A stretch of DNA of 64,000 nucleotides from BS150m-G50 sp964501185 [NCBI: uncultured Bacteroidia bacterium] (GTDB lineage Bacteria; CAIWAD01; BS150m-G50): contig CAZCRT010000003.1 of the NCBI GenBank assembly GCA_964501185.1, forward strand, positions 55,354 to 119,353, written 5' to 3'. Shown here piece by piece: positions 35,043 through 43,126 of this stretch (position 1 is the stretch's first letter; each line of letters starts with the position of its first letter). The notes below the pieces were generated by a model. The model had not been told where the DNA came from. It saw nothing but the letters and a program-made list of their open reading frames with translations, and ran no database searches. The position numbers and the translations under genes were made by a program.

Positions 35043-35070
35043 AAATGAACAATGAAACTATCAAGGGAGT

Positions 35071-35457
35071 GTGTTGAAAAATCTTCTGATCGTCGGGCTG
35101 GGTGGCTTCACGGGATCAGTTCTGCGATACCTGCTCGGTGGCGCTGTACATCAGTGGCTGCGCAATCCCTGGTTCCCTTACGGTACACTGGCGGTAAACC
35201 TGCTCGGTTGCTTCTTCATTGGCCTGCTGGGCGGCTGGAGTGATAACCTCGATCTGCTGGCACCCGCCACCCGCCTCTTCCTGTTGATTGGCCTGCTGGG
35301 CGGATTCACTACTTTCTCTACTTTCGGTTATGAAACCCTGGCGCTGTTGCGGGACCGTGAAGTAACTGCGGCTCTTCTGAATATTGCCTTGCAACTGCTG
35401 GTCGGGCTGACCGCTGTCTGGCTGGGATACATGTTATCAACAGTGCGAGGTGGATGA
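35071..35457 (+). CDS. crcB: Fluoride ion channel CrcB/FluC
   Basis: FluC channels export fluoride as dual-topology dimers. The 128-residue protein has four membrane helices and the family motifs: GLGGFTGSVLRYLLG near the N-terminus, PYGTLAVNLLGCFFIGLL with the conserved Asn, and LLGGFTTFSTFGYE, where the Gly-Gly-Phe-Thr-Thr-Phe-Ser-Thr stretch lines the pore. AAGGGAG at 35063-35069 is close to GTG 35071; the next codon, TTG 35074, has better spacing and could be the true start. Its stop overlaps the DUF190 start by 4 bp (ATGA), so the pair should be translated together. Only one channel gene is seen, so a homodimer is expected. Confidence 0.95.
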   Translation: MLKNLLIVGLGGFTGSVLRYLLGGAVHQWLRNPWFPYGTLAVNLLGCFFIGLLGGWSDNLDLLAPATRLFLLIGLLGGFTTFSTFGYETLALLRDREVTAALLNIALQLLVGLTAVWLGYMLSTVRGG

Positions 35458-35807
35458 TGATTTCCGGTGATGGTAAGCTGCTGCGTATCTTTGTCACCGA
35501 AAGTGACCATTATGGCGGTCTGCCACTATATGAGTGGATTGTGAAGAAAGCGCGGGAGGAAGGTCTTGCCGGAGCCACTGTTATCAGGGGTCTCGAAGGC
35601 TACGGTGCTCACAGTCGTCTGCACACCGCCAAGTTGCTGCGTCTTGCCCAGGATCTCCCCATCATCATTGAGATCGTTGACCTCTCCGCAAAAATTGATG
35701 CTTTTCTCCCTCTGATCGATGATGTGATCGAGGAGGGGTTGGTTACAATTGAGCCGCTCCAGGTACATTTTCATCGGATTCGTAAATCTGATGCTGATGA
35801 CAGTTAA
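35454..35807 (+). CDS. DUF190 family protein (PII-like)
   Basis: The 117-residue protein matches DUF190, a small trimeric PII-like fold often encoded next to crcB. Features seen are LLRIFVTESDHYGGLPLYEW, then the loop GLAGATVIRGLEGYGAHSRL, a nucleotide-binding-like turn, and LPIIIEIVDLSAKIDAFLPL followed by VTIEPLQVHFHR. The gene overlaps the crcB stop. The adjacency and coupling suggest a regulatory or accessory role for fluoride export, which is inference from gene neighbourhood; the biochemical role of DUF190 is not settled. Confidence 0.92.
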   Translation: MMISGDGKLLRIFVTESDHYGGLPLYEWIVKKAREEGLAGATVIRGLEGYGAHSRLHTAKLLRLAQDLPIIIEIVDLSAKIDAFLPLIDDVIEEGLVTIEPLQVHFHRIRKSDADDS

Positions 35808-35823
35808 GAGTCAGGAGTAGATT

Positions 35824-36483
35824 ATGCAACTGCGAACCGCTGCTCTATTGGTGATGATCGGAATCCTGCTCACTTCACTTATTCGGCTGATGGGCACGTT
35901 CCTGCCTGATGTTCTGGCCGCTCCCGGGCCGGTTCTTCTAACTATTATTCTGCAATTGTTATCTGATATGGCAATGATCACTTTTTTCATTGTCTTCCGT
36001 ACATCTGCTTACACCAATAGCAACTCAGGCCTGAGTACAGCAGCTACAATTGGTGCAACCGGTGCGGCTGTCGGTATGCTGGTACCGCTGAAGGGGCTAC
36101 TCTTCCACACTAAAGTGTTGGTTTTTCTACCACTGCTACTCACACGCAGCCTGCAGCTACTGGCACCATTGATAACCATCATCAGTATACTCTATTTTCT
36201 GGTGGTTCTCCTGCCGGAAGCAACCGTACGCGGGAACAGACGTCTGGTGGCTGGAATTCAGATCGGTCTCGGTGGCGCGGCCCTTTTTCTCCTTATGCAC
36301 CTGCTGGTCGTTCTTAACTTTGTGATACATTACCAGTTTAACTGGTTGTCGCAGATATCCCACTGGGTGGCCCTGGCAACTCTGCCCTTCATTGTCACGG
36401 CGACTCTTGCGTTGCTCTACTTCTTTTTTATCATCTGGAGTGAAACGGAAAAACCACGAATCAACACTGATAAACACGAATAA
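35824..36483 (+). CDS. Multi-pass membrane protein of unknown function
   Basis: The 219-residue protein has about six predicted membrane helices, starting with MQLRTAALLVMIGILLTSLI and ending with a helix near residue 200. AGGAG precedes ATG 35824 at a good distance. It follows DUF190 by 16 bp and may belong to the same transcript. The last residues (KPRINTDKHE) are encoded by a dispersed repeat at 36451-36605, so the original C-terminus was probably replaced or extended when the repeat arrived. No family was recognised. Confidence 0.7.
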   Translation: MQLRTAALLVMIGILLTSLIRLMGTFLPDVLAAPGPVLLTIILQLLSDMAMITFFIVFRTSAYTNSNSGLSTAATIGATGAAVGMLVPLKGLLFHTKVLVFLPLLLTRSLQLLAPLITIISILYFLVVLLPEATVRGNRRLVAGIQIGLGGAALFLLMHLLVVLNFVIHYQFNWLSQISHWVALATLPFIVTATLALLYFFFIIWSETEKPRINTDKHE

Positions 36484-36605
36484 ACCTGTACATGGATTCT
36501 ATCATAATCTTACAAAAATCGCTCTATCTAAGTCGATGAGTAGTACACTGATTAAAAGTTCAACAGTCTGGTTTTCTTTCATAGATTCGTGTCCATCAGT
36601 GGTTC
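36451..36605. repeat. Degenerate dispersed repeat with inverted ACACGAAT-type ends
   Basis: The left end carries ACCACGAATCAACACTGAT followed by AAACACGAAT. The right end (36583-36605) read on the minus strand gives AACCACTGATGGACACGAAT. The two ends are inverted versions of the same degenerate motif about 97 bases apart. Motifs of this CACxGAT/ACACGAAT type recur between genes in many unrelated bacterial genomes. The left end supplies the last codons of the membrane protein. Confidence 0.55.
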
Positions 36606-36654
36606 AGGTAATCCATAACACACGCTATGTAAGACATCGATAAAGGAGACCGAT

Positions 36655-36987
36655 ATGACTTTTCTATACCTGTCCTCAGACAAGATGGGGGAAGGCGATC
36701 CGGATCTGGGGCGTAGGTTGATGAAAATTTTTCTCAGGGAAATGGCTGCTTCTGATATTCAGGTGGATATGATCGGTTGTGTTCATAACGCTGTTCTACT
36801 GACAACTGAAGGTAGCGAGGTGATAGAGAGCCTGCGGATAATGGAGGCGCGTGGCGCACGCATTTCCAGCTGTGGCACCTGCCTGCAGTACCATCAGCTT
36901 GAGGATAAACTGCTGATTGGCGAGCCCGGCACCATGGCACAGGCAGTACAAGTTATGGCGCAGGCAGATCGGGTGATTCGGCCCTGA
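36655..36987 (+). CDS. DsrE-family protein, YedF-like
   Basis: The 110-residue protein has the DsrE fold: FLYLSSDKMGEGDPDLGRRL at the N-terminus, IDMIGC-like strand (VDMIGCVHNAVLLTTEGSEV) near residue 38, and ARISSCGTCLQYHQLEDKLL near 70, where the SCGTC pair of cysteines matches the C-terminal domain of selenium-metabolism protein YedF. The N-terminal TusA-like domain of full YedF is absent. It may handle protein-bound sulfur or selenium. AAGGAG lies 6 bases before ATG 36655. No selD, selA or sulfur-relay genes are seen nearby, so the link to selenium is weak. Confidence 0.75.
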   Translation: MTFLYLSSDKMGEGDPDLGRRLMKIFLREMAASDIQVDMIGCVHNAVLLTTEGSEVIESLRIMEARGARISSCGTCLQYHQLEDKLLIGEPGTMAQAVQVMAQADRVIRP

Positions 36988-37030
36988 CTTTTCAGCTATC
37001 TGTTTTCTTTTCCTACACTATTGAATCTGT

Positions 37031-37060
37031 TTGCATTTATCCCTGCCAGCATGATATTAT
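37031..37060 (+). promoter_or_regulatory. Candidate sigma-70 promoter of asnA
   Basis: TTGCAT (37031-37036) and TATTAT (37055-37060) are separated by 18 bases. Transcription would begin near 37067, giving a leader of about 48 bases before ATG 37115 with GGAG just upstream of the start. Confidence 0.45.
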
Positions 37061-37114
37061 TTCCTCTCGACATTTGAGCTCAGATAACAATTCATCTTTA
37101 ACTATGGAGAAACC

Positions 37115-38245
37115 ATGGGCGACAAGAAAGCTGATCTGGCCGGACCAGGTATTGGCACTTATGAACAGGTGGAGCAAGTTCTCCCCAATGACTATGAAAA
37201 CCTGCTGACTCCAAAAGAGACCCAGATGGCAATCACGACTGTAAAGAATGCTATTGAAGACGGTCTTTGCCGTGAGTTGAACCTGATCCGTGTACAGGTA
37301 CCTCTGATCGTAGATGTTAACGACGGCGTCAATGATGATCTGGATCGTGACGGCTCACGCACACCGGTGGGATTTCATATTTCCAATGACTATGAAAAAA
37401 ACCCGATCGATGCACAGGTCGTACAGGCCGCTACCAAGTGGAAGCGCGTTGCTCTGGCTCAGTTCGATATGAAGCCTGGTGAAGGGCTCTACACCGACAT
37501 GCATGCTGTTCGTAAAAACTACTTCCTCGATCATGACCACAGCGCCTATGTTGATCAGTGGGATTGGGAAAAAGTGATTAATGACGAAGACCGCAATCTC
37601 GAGTACATGACAGATGCTATTAAGAAGATCTGGAAGGTCCTGCGGGAAGCGCAGATGAAGGTCAACGAGCAGTTCCCGAAGCTGAAGGACAGCAAGTACC
37701 CGGATATGCCGGAAGAGTTGACTTTCCTGCATGCTGAAGAAATCCTGGAGATGTTCCCTGATTTGCCACGCAAGGAACGTGAGACAGCAATCCTGCAGAA
37801 GTTCCCTGCCGTGTTTATCTATGGCATCGGCTGGACTCTCAAGGATGGTTATCCTCATGAGATGCGTGCTGCCGACTATGATGACTGGGTAACTGAGACT
37901 GTTTCAGCCAAGGGTGAGCCGATGCACGGTCTCAATGGCGACATTCTGGTCTGGAACCATGTCACCAAACGTCGTCACGAACTCACTTCGATGGGTATCC
38001 GCGTCACTGCGGAAACGCTCAAGGTGCAGCTCAAGATGACCGATCAGGAAGATTTCCTGGAGCGTCCATATCACCAGTCTATCATCAATGGAGATATTCC
38101 GCAGAGTTTTGGTGGTGGTATCGGCCAGTCCCGTACCTATATGTACATCCTGAAGAAAGCTCACCTCGGCGAAGTCAGTGTCACTGTCTGGCCGAAAGTG
38201 CTTAAGGACATGTGCGCCAAGCGTAATATCAACGTGCTTGAATAG
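37115..38245 (+). CDS. asnA: Aspartate-ammonia ligase (asparagine synthetase A)
   Basis: AsnA makes asparagine from aspartate, ammonia and ATP, and has a class II aminoacyl-tRNA-synthetase-like fold. The 376-residue protein shows ELNLIRVQVPLIVDVNDGVN, GEGLYTDMHAVRKNYFLDHD near residue 125, VDQWDWEKVI, GIGWTLKDGYPHEMRAADYD near 245 and the C-terminal GGGIGQSRTYMYILKKAHLG ATP-binding block. It is some 45 residues longer than the E. coli enzyme, with additions in the middle (near LPRKERETAILQKFP). A promoter candidate precedes it and an intrinsic terminator follows, so it is a single-gene unit. It makes the cluster AsnB-like protein unnecessary for asparagine supply. Confidence 0.96.
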   Translation: MGDKKADLAGPGIGTYEQVEQVLPNDYENLLTPKETQMAITTVKNAIEDGLCRELNLIRVQVPLIVDVNDGVNDDLDRDGSRTPVGFHISNDYEKNPIDAQVVQAATKWKRVALAQFDMKPGEGLYTDMHAVRKNYFLDHDHSAYVDQWDWEKVINDEDRNLEYMTDAIKKIWKVLREAQMKVNEQFPKLKDSKYPDMPEELTFLHAEEILEMFPDLPRKERETAILQKFPAVFIYGIGWTLKDGYPHEMRAADYDDWVTETVSAKGEPMHGLNGDILVWNHVTKRRHELTSMGIRVTAETLKVQLKMTDQEDFLERPYHQSIINGDIPQSFGGGIGQSRTYMYILKKAHLGEVSVTVWPKVLKDMCAKRNINVLE

Positions 38246-38269
38246 TACATAATCCTGCTGAATAGATCT

Positions 38270-38316
38270 GGGGTGAACTTCCCGGCCAATGTGTCGTGTA
38301 AGTTCGCCCCTTTTCT
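38270..38316 (+). terminator. Intrinsic terminator after asnA
   Basis: An 11-bp stem (GGGGTGAACTT paired with AAGTTCGCCCC, one G-U pair) with a 19-base loop is followed directly by TTTTCT. It starts 24 bases after the asnA stop codon. Confidence 0.85.
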
Positions 38317-38452
38317 ATGCTCGACCCCCGGTGCGACAACAGGAATCACTCTGCAGGGTGGAAAGCGCTTACGGTGATTGTGATTCTCTCTTTATCGTAC
38401 TAGTTTTACAATACGCAGCAAATCGGGACGATCATTCTGAAGGAGATGCACC

Positions 38453-39130
38453 ATGACTGAGTTTCTCATCGGGCTATTGGCGGGTGTGTTGGCCGGGGGT
38501 GGTTTCTGGCTGTTCCGCCGGAAACGCCACGGCAGCAAAGGCCCCTCGATAGACAGCCACTCATTTATACAGGAACTCCGCTCGATCGGGGAACTGCGTG
38601 TATACAAGGCGCTCACCAAAGAGATTGTTACCGCCAAGGATCACTGGCTGGGAGATACCGGCAAAAAGTACTTCGAATGGTTGACCAGCACCAAGAAGAT
38701 GGTGATGATTTTTGAATTCGACATCGGGTTTGCCTACGACCTGACCCATCCTGATTTTGCTATCGAGGAGACCGGCATAGCGCAATTCAGAGTCACTATG
38801 CCCCGCTGCAACTACGAAATTAATATACGTAACATTACTTTCTACGATGAGCAGAACGCCCGTTTTCTGCCCTGGCTGCTCCCGGAGTTCGTCGGCAAAA
38901 TATTCGGTGATGGTTTCAATGAGGATGACCGCAACCACCTGGTAGCTGAAGCGCGTAATCAGGTGAACTCAATTGCAGGTGAACTGGTGGGCAAGCTGCA
39001 ATCTGAAGTACAGACTTCCGCCAGAAATAATCTCGAAGCTCTTTCCCGCGGATTTTCAGTCGATCAGATCCAGGTAGATTTTTCTAACCATATCATAGCG
39101 CAGGAACAGATAGAGTTCGCTGAAAATTAG
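38453..39130 (+). CDS. Membrane-anchored DUF4230-like protein
   Basis: The 225-residue protein has an N-terminal membrane anchor (FLIGLLAGVLAGGGFWLFRR), a basic stop-transfer segment and a soluble domain beginning with QELRSIGELRVYKALTKEIV, the ELxxYK-type opening of DUF4230. The rest alternates strands and helices and ends with SVDQIQVDFSNHIIAQEQIE. AAGGAG precedes ATG 38453. It stands alone between the asnA terminator and the rnf operon. The role of DUF4230 is unknown to me. A 208-bp gap with no recognisable element separates it from rnfC. Confidence 0.65.
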   Translation: MTEFLIGLLAGVLAGGGFWLFRRKRHGSKGPSIDSHSFIQELRSIGELRVYKALTKEIVTAKDHWLGDTGKKYFEWLTSTKKMVMIFEFDIGFAYDLTHPDFAIEETGIAQFRVTMPRCNYEINIRNITFYDEQNARFLPWLLPEFVGKIFGDGFNEDDRNHLVAEARNQVNSIAGELVGKLQSEVQTSARNNLEALSRGFSVDQIQVDFSNHIIAQEQIEFAEN

Positions 39131-39338
39131 ATGTGCTACTGATAGATTACCAGGTGTCTGTTTCGCTGAAGTAACTCCTCTATCTGTCACTGTCGGGCCA
39201 TACTGAATACTTACCTGATTCTACCTTTGTTAATAGTTCAAACTTCTGACCATTCCCCCTATTTTCATTGCCTGTGAATGCTGCTCCACTTATCCTTTTT
39301 GTTAACTTTTCCGAACAATCGGTACTTGCGAGGAATCT

Positions 39339-40712
39339 ATGAAATTAAACAGTTTTCGTGGTGGTATTCATCCCGCTGAACATAAGGCTCTGACCGAGGA
39401 TAAATCCTTCGAACAGATGCCACCGCCTGCCACTGCCATGCTCCCGTTGAGCCAGCATCTGGGCAAGCCGGCCCGCCTGTTGCTGAAGAAGGGGGATTAT
39501 GTCTGTCAGGGCGCCCTCGCTGGTGAAAGCGATGGGTTTATCTCTGCAAATGTGCATATCCCGATCAACGGCCAGGTGCAGAAACCACTGCGTGGTGGTA
39601 CTCTCAGCGGTTTCCCGGGCGACTTGATTGCCATCAAGGCCGGTGACCCGCCGGAACCGGAAGAGGGCGAGGAACCTGTTTCTACAGACCCGGTACGATT
39701 GCCTTCATATGATCTGGAGAATGCGACCAAAGAGCAGATTATCGAGGGTGTGAAAGCTGCCGGTATTGTCGGACAGGGTGGTGCTGCTTTTCCAGCCAAT
39801 GTCAAGCTGATGCCACCTCCGGAAAAAGAGGTAGAAGAGCTGGTCATCAACGGCTGTGAGTGTGAACCCTATCTGACTCGCGACTTCCGCCTGATGATGG
39901 AGCGTACACAGGATCTGCTGGAGGGGACGCGTCTTATCTGCCGTGCGCTCAGCATTACCAGAGCAACTATCGGTATAGAAAACAATAAACCTGCTGCCAT
40001 CAAGGCGCTGCAGGAAGCGGTTAACGCATTGCAACCAGCCCGTACTAATGGTGCTGACTGGCCGGAAATCACTATTCTCCCCCTGAAGGTGAAATACCCG
40101 CAGGGTGCTGAGAAGATGCTGATAAAGGCGATTACCGGTCGTGAAGTCCCGCCCGGTGGCCTGCCAATGGACGCAAAAGTTGCCATCCAGAATATCGGCA
40201 CCGTCCTGGCCATGAGAGACGCGATCCTGCTGGGGTTACCGCAGACTACAGCCGCCCTCACAGTGACCGGTCGTGGTATCAGAGAGCCTAAAAACCTGCT
40301 GGTCCATGTCGGTACTCCTGTTTCAGAAGTGCTCGACTTCTGTGGCGGTATGACTGAAGATGCGGCCAGGGTTGTTATCGGTGGTCCGATGATGGGTACT
40401 GCTCAGCACGATCTCAACGCGCCGGTAGTCAAAGCTACTTCCGGCATCCTGGTACTGACAGAAGCGGACATCGCTGAACCGGCTACTACTGCCTGTCTCA
40501 GCTGTGGTAAATGTGTCACAGTCTGTCCGCTTAACCTGTTGCCAAGTCGTCTGGCTCGCCTGAGCGAACTGGACCGTTTCGAGGAGGCGAAGGATCTCGG
40601 ACTCGAGACATGCATGGAGTGCGGCAGCTGTTCTTACACCTGCCCGGCTCACATCCCGCTGGTACAGTGGTTCCGCATGGGCAAACAGGGTATTCGAAAA
40701 CTTAGTTTATAG
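39339..40712 (+). CDS. rnfC: Rnf complex subunit C
   Basis: RnfC is the peripheral NADH- and ferredoxin-linked subunit of the ion-pumping Rnf complex. The 457-residue protein has the N-terminal barrel-sandwich segment (GGIHPAEHKALTED, then GDYVCQGALAGESDGFISAN), the FMN/NADH-binding core (AAGIVGQGGAAFPANVKLMP, then LVINGCECEPYLTRDFRLMM near residue 170) and two 4Fe-4S motifs near the end, CLSCGKCVTVCP and CMECGSCSYTCP. It leads the operon with order C-D-G-E-A-B. GAGGA lies just before ATG 39339. It is shorter than proteobacterial RnfC because the repetitive C-terminal extension is absent. Confidence 0.97.
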   Translation: MKLNSFRGGIHPAEHKALTEDKSFEQMPPPATAMLPLSQHLGKPARLLLKKGDYVCQGALAGESDGFISANVHIPINGQVQKPLRGGTLSGFPGDLIAIKAGDPPEPEEGEEPVSTDPVRLPSYDLENATKEQIIEGVKAAGIVGQGGAAFPANVKLMPPPEKEVEELVINGCECEPYLTRDFRLMMERTQDLLEGTRLICRALSITRATIGIENNKPAAIKALQEAVNALQPARTNGADWPEITILPLKVKYPQGAEKMLIKAITGREVPPGGLPMDAKVAIQNIGTVLAMRDAILLGLPQTTAALTVTGRGIREPKNLLVHVGTPVSEVLDFCGGMTEDAARVVIGGPMMGTAQHDLNAPVVKATSGILVLTEADIAEPATTACLSCGKCVTVCPLNLLPSRLARLSELDRFEEAKDLGLETCMECGSCSYTCPAHIPLVQWFRMGKQGIRKLSL

Positions 40713-40759
40713 ATAGCGGTTCCTCTTTTGGGGTATTACCAAACCGGAGTTAATAACAG

Positions 40760-41767
40760 ATGAGTGAAACTGAGACCAGGCCACAGGAAAAGACAGTCCC
40801 GGTAGTTTCCAGGATGCAGCTGGTTACCTCACCACATGATCATACCGGCTGGAGTACTGCCGCCATGATGTGGATAGTAACTGCCGCACTGGTACCATCG
40901 TTGCTCGCCGGTGTGATTTTCTTCGGTTGGAGTGCCCTGCTGCTGGTAGCCGCCAGCATCATTGGTGCGGTAGGAACCGAATGGCTGATCAACATCTGGC
41001 GCAAACAGCCATTCTCACTGGGTGATGGCAGCGCGCTGCTTACCGGCCTGCTGCTGGGGTTGATTCTACCACCCTCCTTCCCGTTACCGGGAGCATTGCT
41101 GGGTGGCGTGATTGCAATCGGGCTGGGTAAAGCGGTTTTCGGTGGCCTGGGTGCCAATATATTCAATCCGGCTCTGGTCGGTCGTGCCTTTTTGCAGGCG
41201 GCTTTCCCGGTTGCCATGACCACCTGGACCATCAACAAGTTGACGGTTGACGCTGTCAGCTCCGCCACTCCGCTGGCTATCATGAAATTCCGAGACGCCG
41301 GTGTTGCTGCTATTGAAGCGATGACTCCATACAGTGACATGCTGATGGGAACTACCGCCGGCTGCCTGGGAGAGACTTCCGCTGTAGCTGTGCTGATCGG
41401 CGGCGCTGTACTGCTCTTCACCAGAGTCGCCAACTGGCGCATCCCGCTGGCAATGGCTATTGGCGCCGTCTTTCTGGGCGGTGTTTTCTGGTTGATAGAT
41501 CCCGCGCTTTATCCCAACCCGCTCTTTCACCTGCTGTCAGGTGGTTTCCTCTTCGGTGCCCTCTTCATGGCAACCGATCTGGTAACCTCGCCGCTGACCG
41601 GTAAGGGGATGTGGTACTTCGGAATCGGGATCGGCATTCTGACCGTCCTGATCCGCCTTTTCGGTGGCCTGCCGGAGGGTGTCATGTATTCCATTCTGCT
41701 GATGAACACCGCTGTCCCGCTCATTAACCGCTGGACGCGACCAAAAATCTTCGGGGAGGCCAAATGA
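40760..41767 (+). CDS. rnfD: Rnf complex subunit D
   Basis: RnfD is an integral membrane subunit carrying covalent FMN. The 335-residue protein has about nine membrane helices. The flavin-attachment motif appears as DAVSSATPLAIMKF near residue 173, where the Thr of SSATP is the expected FMN link. LTGLLLGLILPPSFPLPGAL and GGLGANIFNPALVGRAFLQA are conserved blocks of the NqrB/RnfD family. The long periplasmic loop is of normal length. Its stop overlaps the rnfG start by 4 bp, indicating coupled translation inside the operon. Confidence 0.96.
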   Translation: MSETETRPQEKTVPVVSRMQLVTSPHDHTGWSTAAMMWIVTAALVPSLLAGVIFFGWSALLLVAASIIGAVGTEWLINIWRKQPFSLGDGSALLTGLLLGLILPPSFPLPGALLGGVIAIGLGKAVFGGLGANIFNPALVGRAFLQAAFPVAMTTWTINKLTVDAVSSATPLAIMKFRDAGVAAIEAMTPYSDMLMGTTAGCLGETSAVAVLIGGAVLLFTRVANWRIPLAMAIGAVFLGGVFWLIDPALYPNPLFHLLSGGFLFGALFMATDLVTSPLTGKGMWYFGIGIGILTVLIRLFGGLPEGVMYSILLMNTAVPLINRWTRPKIFGEAK

Positions 41768-42417
41768 AAACAATCCTGCAGATGCTGCTGACGCTGTGCT
41801 GTATCGGTCTCTTTTCCGGTGGCGCTCTGTCGCTGGTGAATAAATGGGCTGCACCGAAGATTGCCTACAACGAGTTGCAGGAAAAGCTGGCAGCAGTGAT
41901 GGAAGTTATTCCCGGTGGAAGCGATTCCACACCGTTGGACTCGCTGCTGACTGCCACTGAGGATAATCCGCTCCCTGATGCCTTCCGGGTAATGGACGCT
42001 GAAGGTAAACCGCTGGGTTGGGCGTTGACCGGTGCCGGTAACGGTTTTCAGGGTAAAATCCACCTGATGGTAGGCCTGTCCAACGACCTGACAGAAACGC
42101 GTGGTCTCAAAGTGCTCAAGGACACCGAAACCCCCGGTCTCGGTACCAAGATCCGTGACGGCGCCTTTCCGCAGCAGTTCTACACCATCGACGGAGACGG
42201 CCACCTGCAGATCAGTGAGGATTTGTATGTTGTGAAGCGGGCGCGTGAAAATGCCCGCGAGGTGGAATACATTACCGGTGCGACCATCTCCTCCAAAGCT
42301 GTCGTAGATATACTCAATGATATCGTACCGGATTTGCGCGGCCTGCTGGCTGATGGCAACCTGCTGGAAGCATCTACCGGTACTGCTGTTAATGCTGAAG
42401 GAGAAGGCGATGAGTAA
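41764..42417 (+). CDS. rnfG: Rnf complex subunit G
   Basis: RnfG is a membrane-anchored periplasmic flavoprotein. The 217-residue protein has one N-terminal helix (MLLTLCCIGLFSGGALSLVN) and a soluble domain with LGWALTGAGNGFQGKIHLMV, LKVLKDTETPGLGTKIRD near residue 118 and YITGATISSKAVVDIL near 175. The Thr of TGAT is the expected covalent FMN site. GGGGAGG precedes ATG 41764 and the start overlaps the rnfD stop. The 3' end overlaps the rnfE start by 8 bp. Confidence 0.96.
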   Translation: MKTILQMLLTLCCIGLFSGGALSLVNKWAAPKIAYNELQEKLAAVMEVIPGGSDSTPLDSLLTATEDNPLPDAFRVMDAEGKPLGWALTGAGNGFQGKIHLMVGLSNDLTETRGLKVLKDTETPGLGTKIRDGAFPQQFYTIDGDGHLQISEDLYVVKRARENAREVEYITGATISSKAVVDILNDIVPDLRGLLADGNLLEASTGTAVNAEGEGDE

Positions 42418-43126
42418 ACAAGCGACTAGAGCAACCGAACTCATGAAGGGGCTCTGGGATCAGAATCCGGTCCTGCGTCAGCTGCTGGGACTCTGCCCAG
42501 CACTGGCGGTTACGGTTTCCGCCCTCAACGGCATGGCCATGGGTCTGGCTACTACCTTCGTGCTGCTGTCAGCCAGCCTGCTCATTTCCCTGATTCGCAA
42601 CCTGATTCCCTCACAGGTGCGTATCGCCTCCTTCATCGTCATCATCGCTACCTTTGTGACAATCGTAGACCTGGTAATGAAAGCGCAGTTCCCCGCCATG
42701 AGTAAATCGCTGGGTGCTTTTATTCCTTTGATTGTTGTCAATTGCCTTATCCTCGGTCGCCAGGAGGCTTTCGCCTCCCGCAACAAGCCGGGACGCGCTC
42801 TGCTGGATGCTCTCGGTATGGGTATCGGATTCACAGGAGCGCTGATCGTGCTGGGCGGCATCCGGGAATTGCTGGGAACCGGTAAGCTCTTTGAATTCAC
42901 AGTGCTGCCCGTTTGGGAGCCGTGGGTGATTATGATTCTACCTGCCGGCGCTTTCCTTACGCTGGGTCTGATGCTGGGAACTGTCAACATCATCAACCGC
43001 AATCGGGAGTTGTCACAACGTCTGGCGCTGGTGCCTGTCACCGTACCGGTTCCTGTCATTGAGCCGGAACCTGAAGCGGAAACCGGCAGTGACAAACCTG
43101 AAACTAAGACCGGGGAGGATAACTGA
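42410..43126 (+). CDS. rnfE: Rnf complex subunit E
   Basis: RnfE is one of two homologous integral membrane subunits. The start is ATG 42410, preceded by GAAGGAGAAGG and overlapping the rnfG stop; the frame is open a further 31 codons upstream but those residues are the rnfG sequence out of frame. The 238-residue protein has six helices and the family motifs LLGLCPALAVTVSALNGMAM near residue 20 and VVNCLILGRQEAFASRN near 110, including the conserved membrane Cys that helps bind an iron-sulfur centre with RnfA. It has a charged C-terminal tail rich in Pro, Glu and Thr (about residue 210 on) that is not usual in the family. Confidence 0.95.
   Translation: MSKQATRATELMKGLWDQNPVLRQLLGLCPALAVTVSALNGMAMGLATTFVLLSASLLISLIRNLIPSQVRIASFIVIIATFVTIVDLVMKAQFPAMSKSLGAFIPLIVVNCLILGRQEAFASRNKPGRALLDALGMGIGFTGALIVLGGIRELLGTGKLFEFTVLPVWEPWVIMILPAGAFLTLGLMLGTVNIINRNRELSQRLALVPVTVPVPVIEPEPEAETGSDKPETKTGEDN

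Noticed and set aside
35013-35070. Fluoride riboswitch upstream of crcB
   Set aside because: The short leader lacks the conserved GGNGAUGG and CUGAUGA segments and is too small for the crcB fold.
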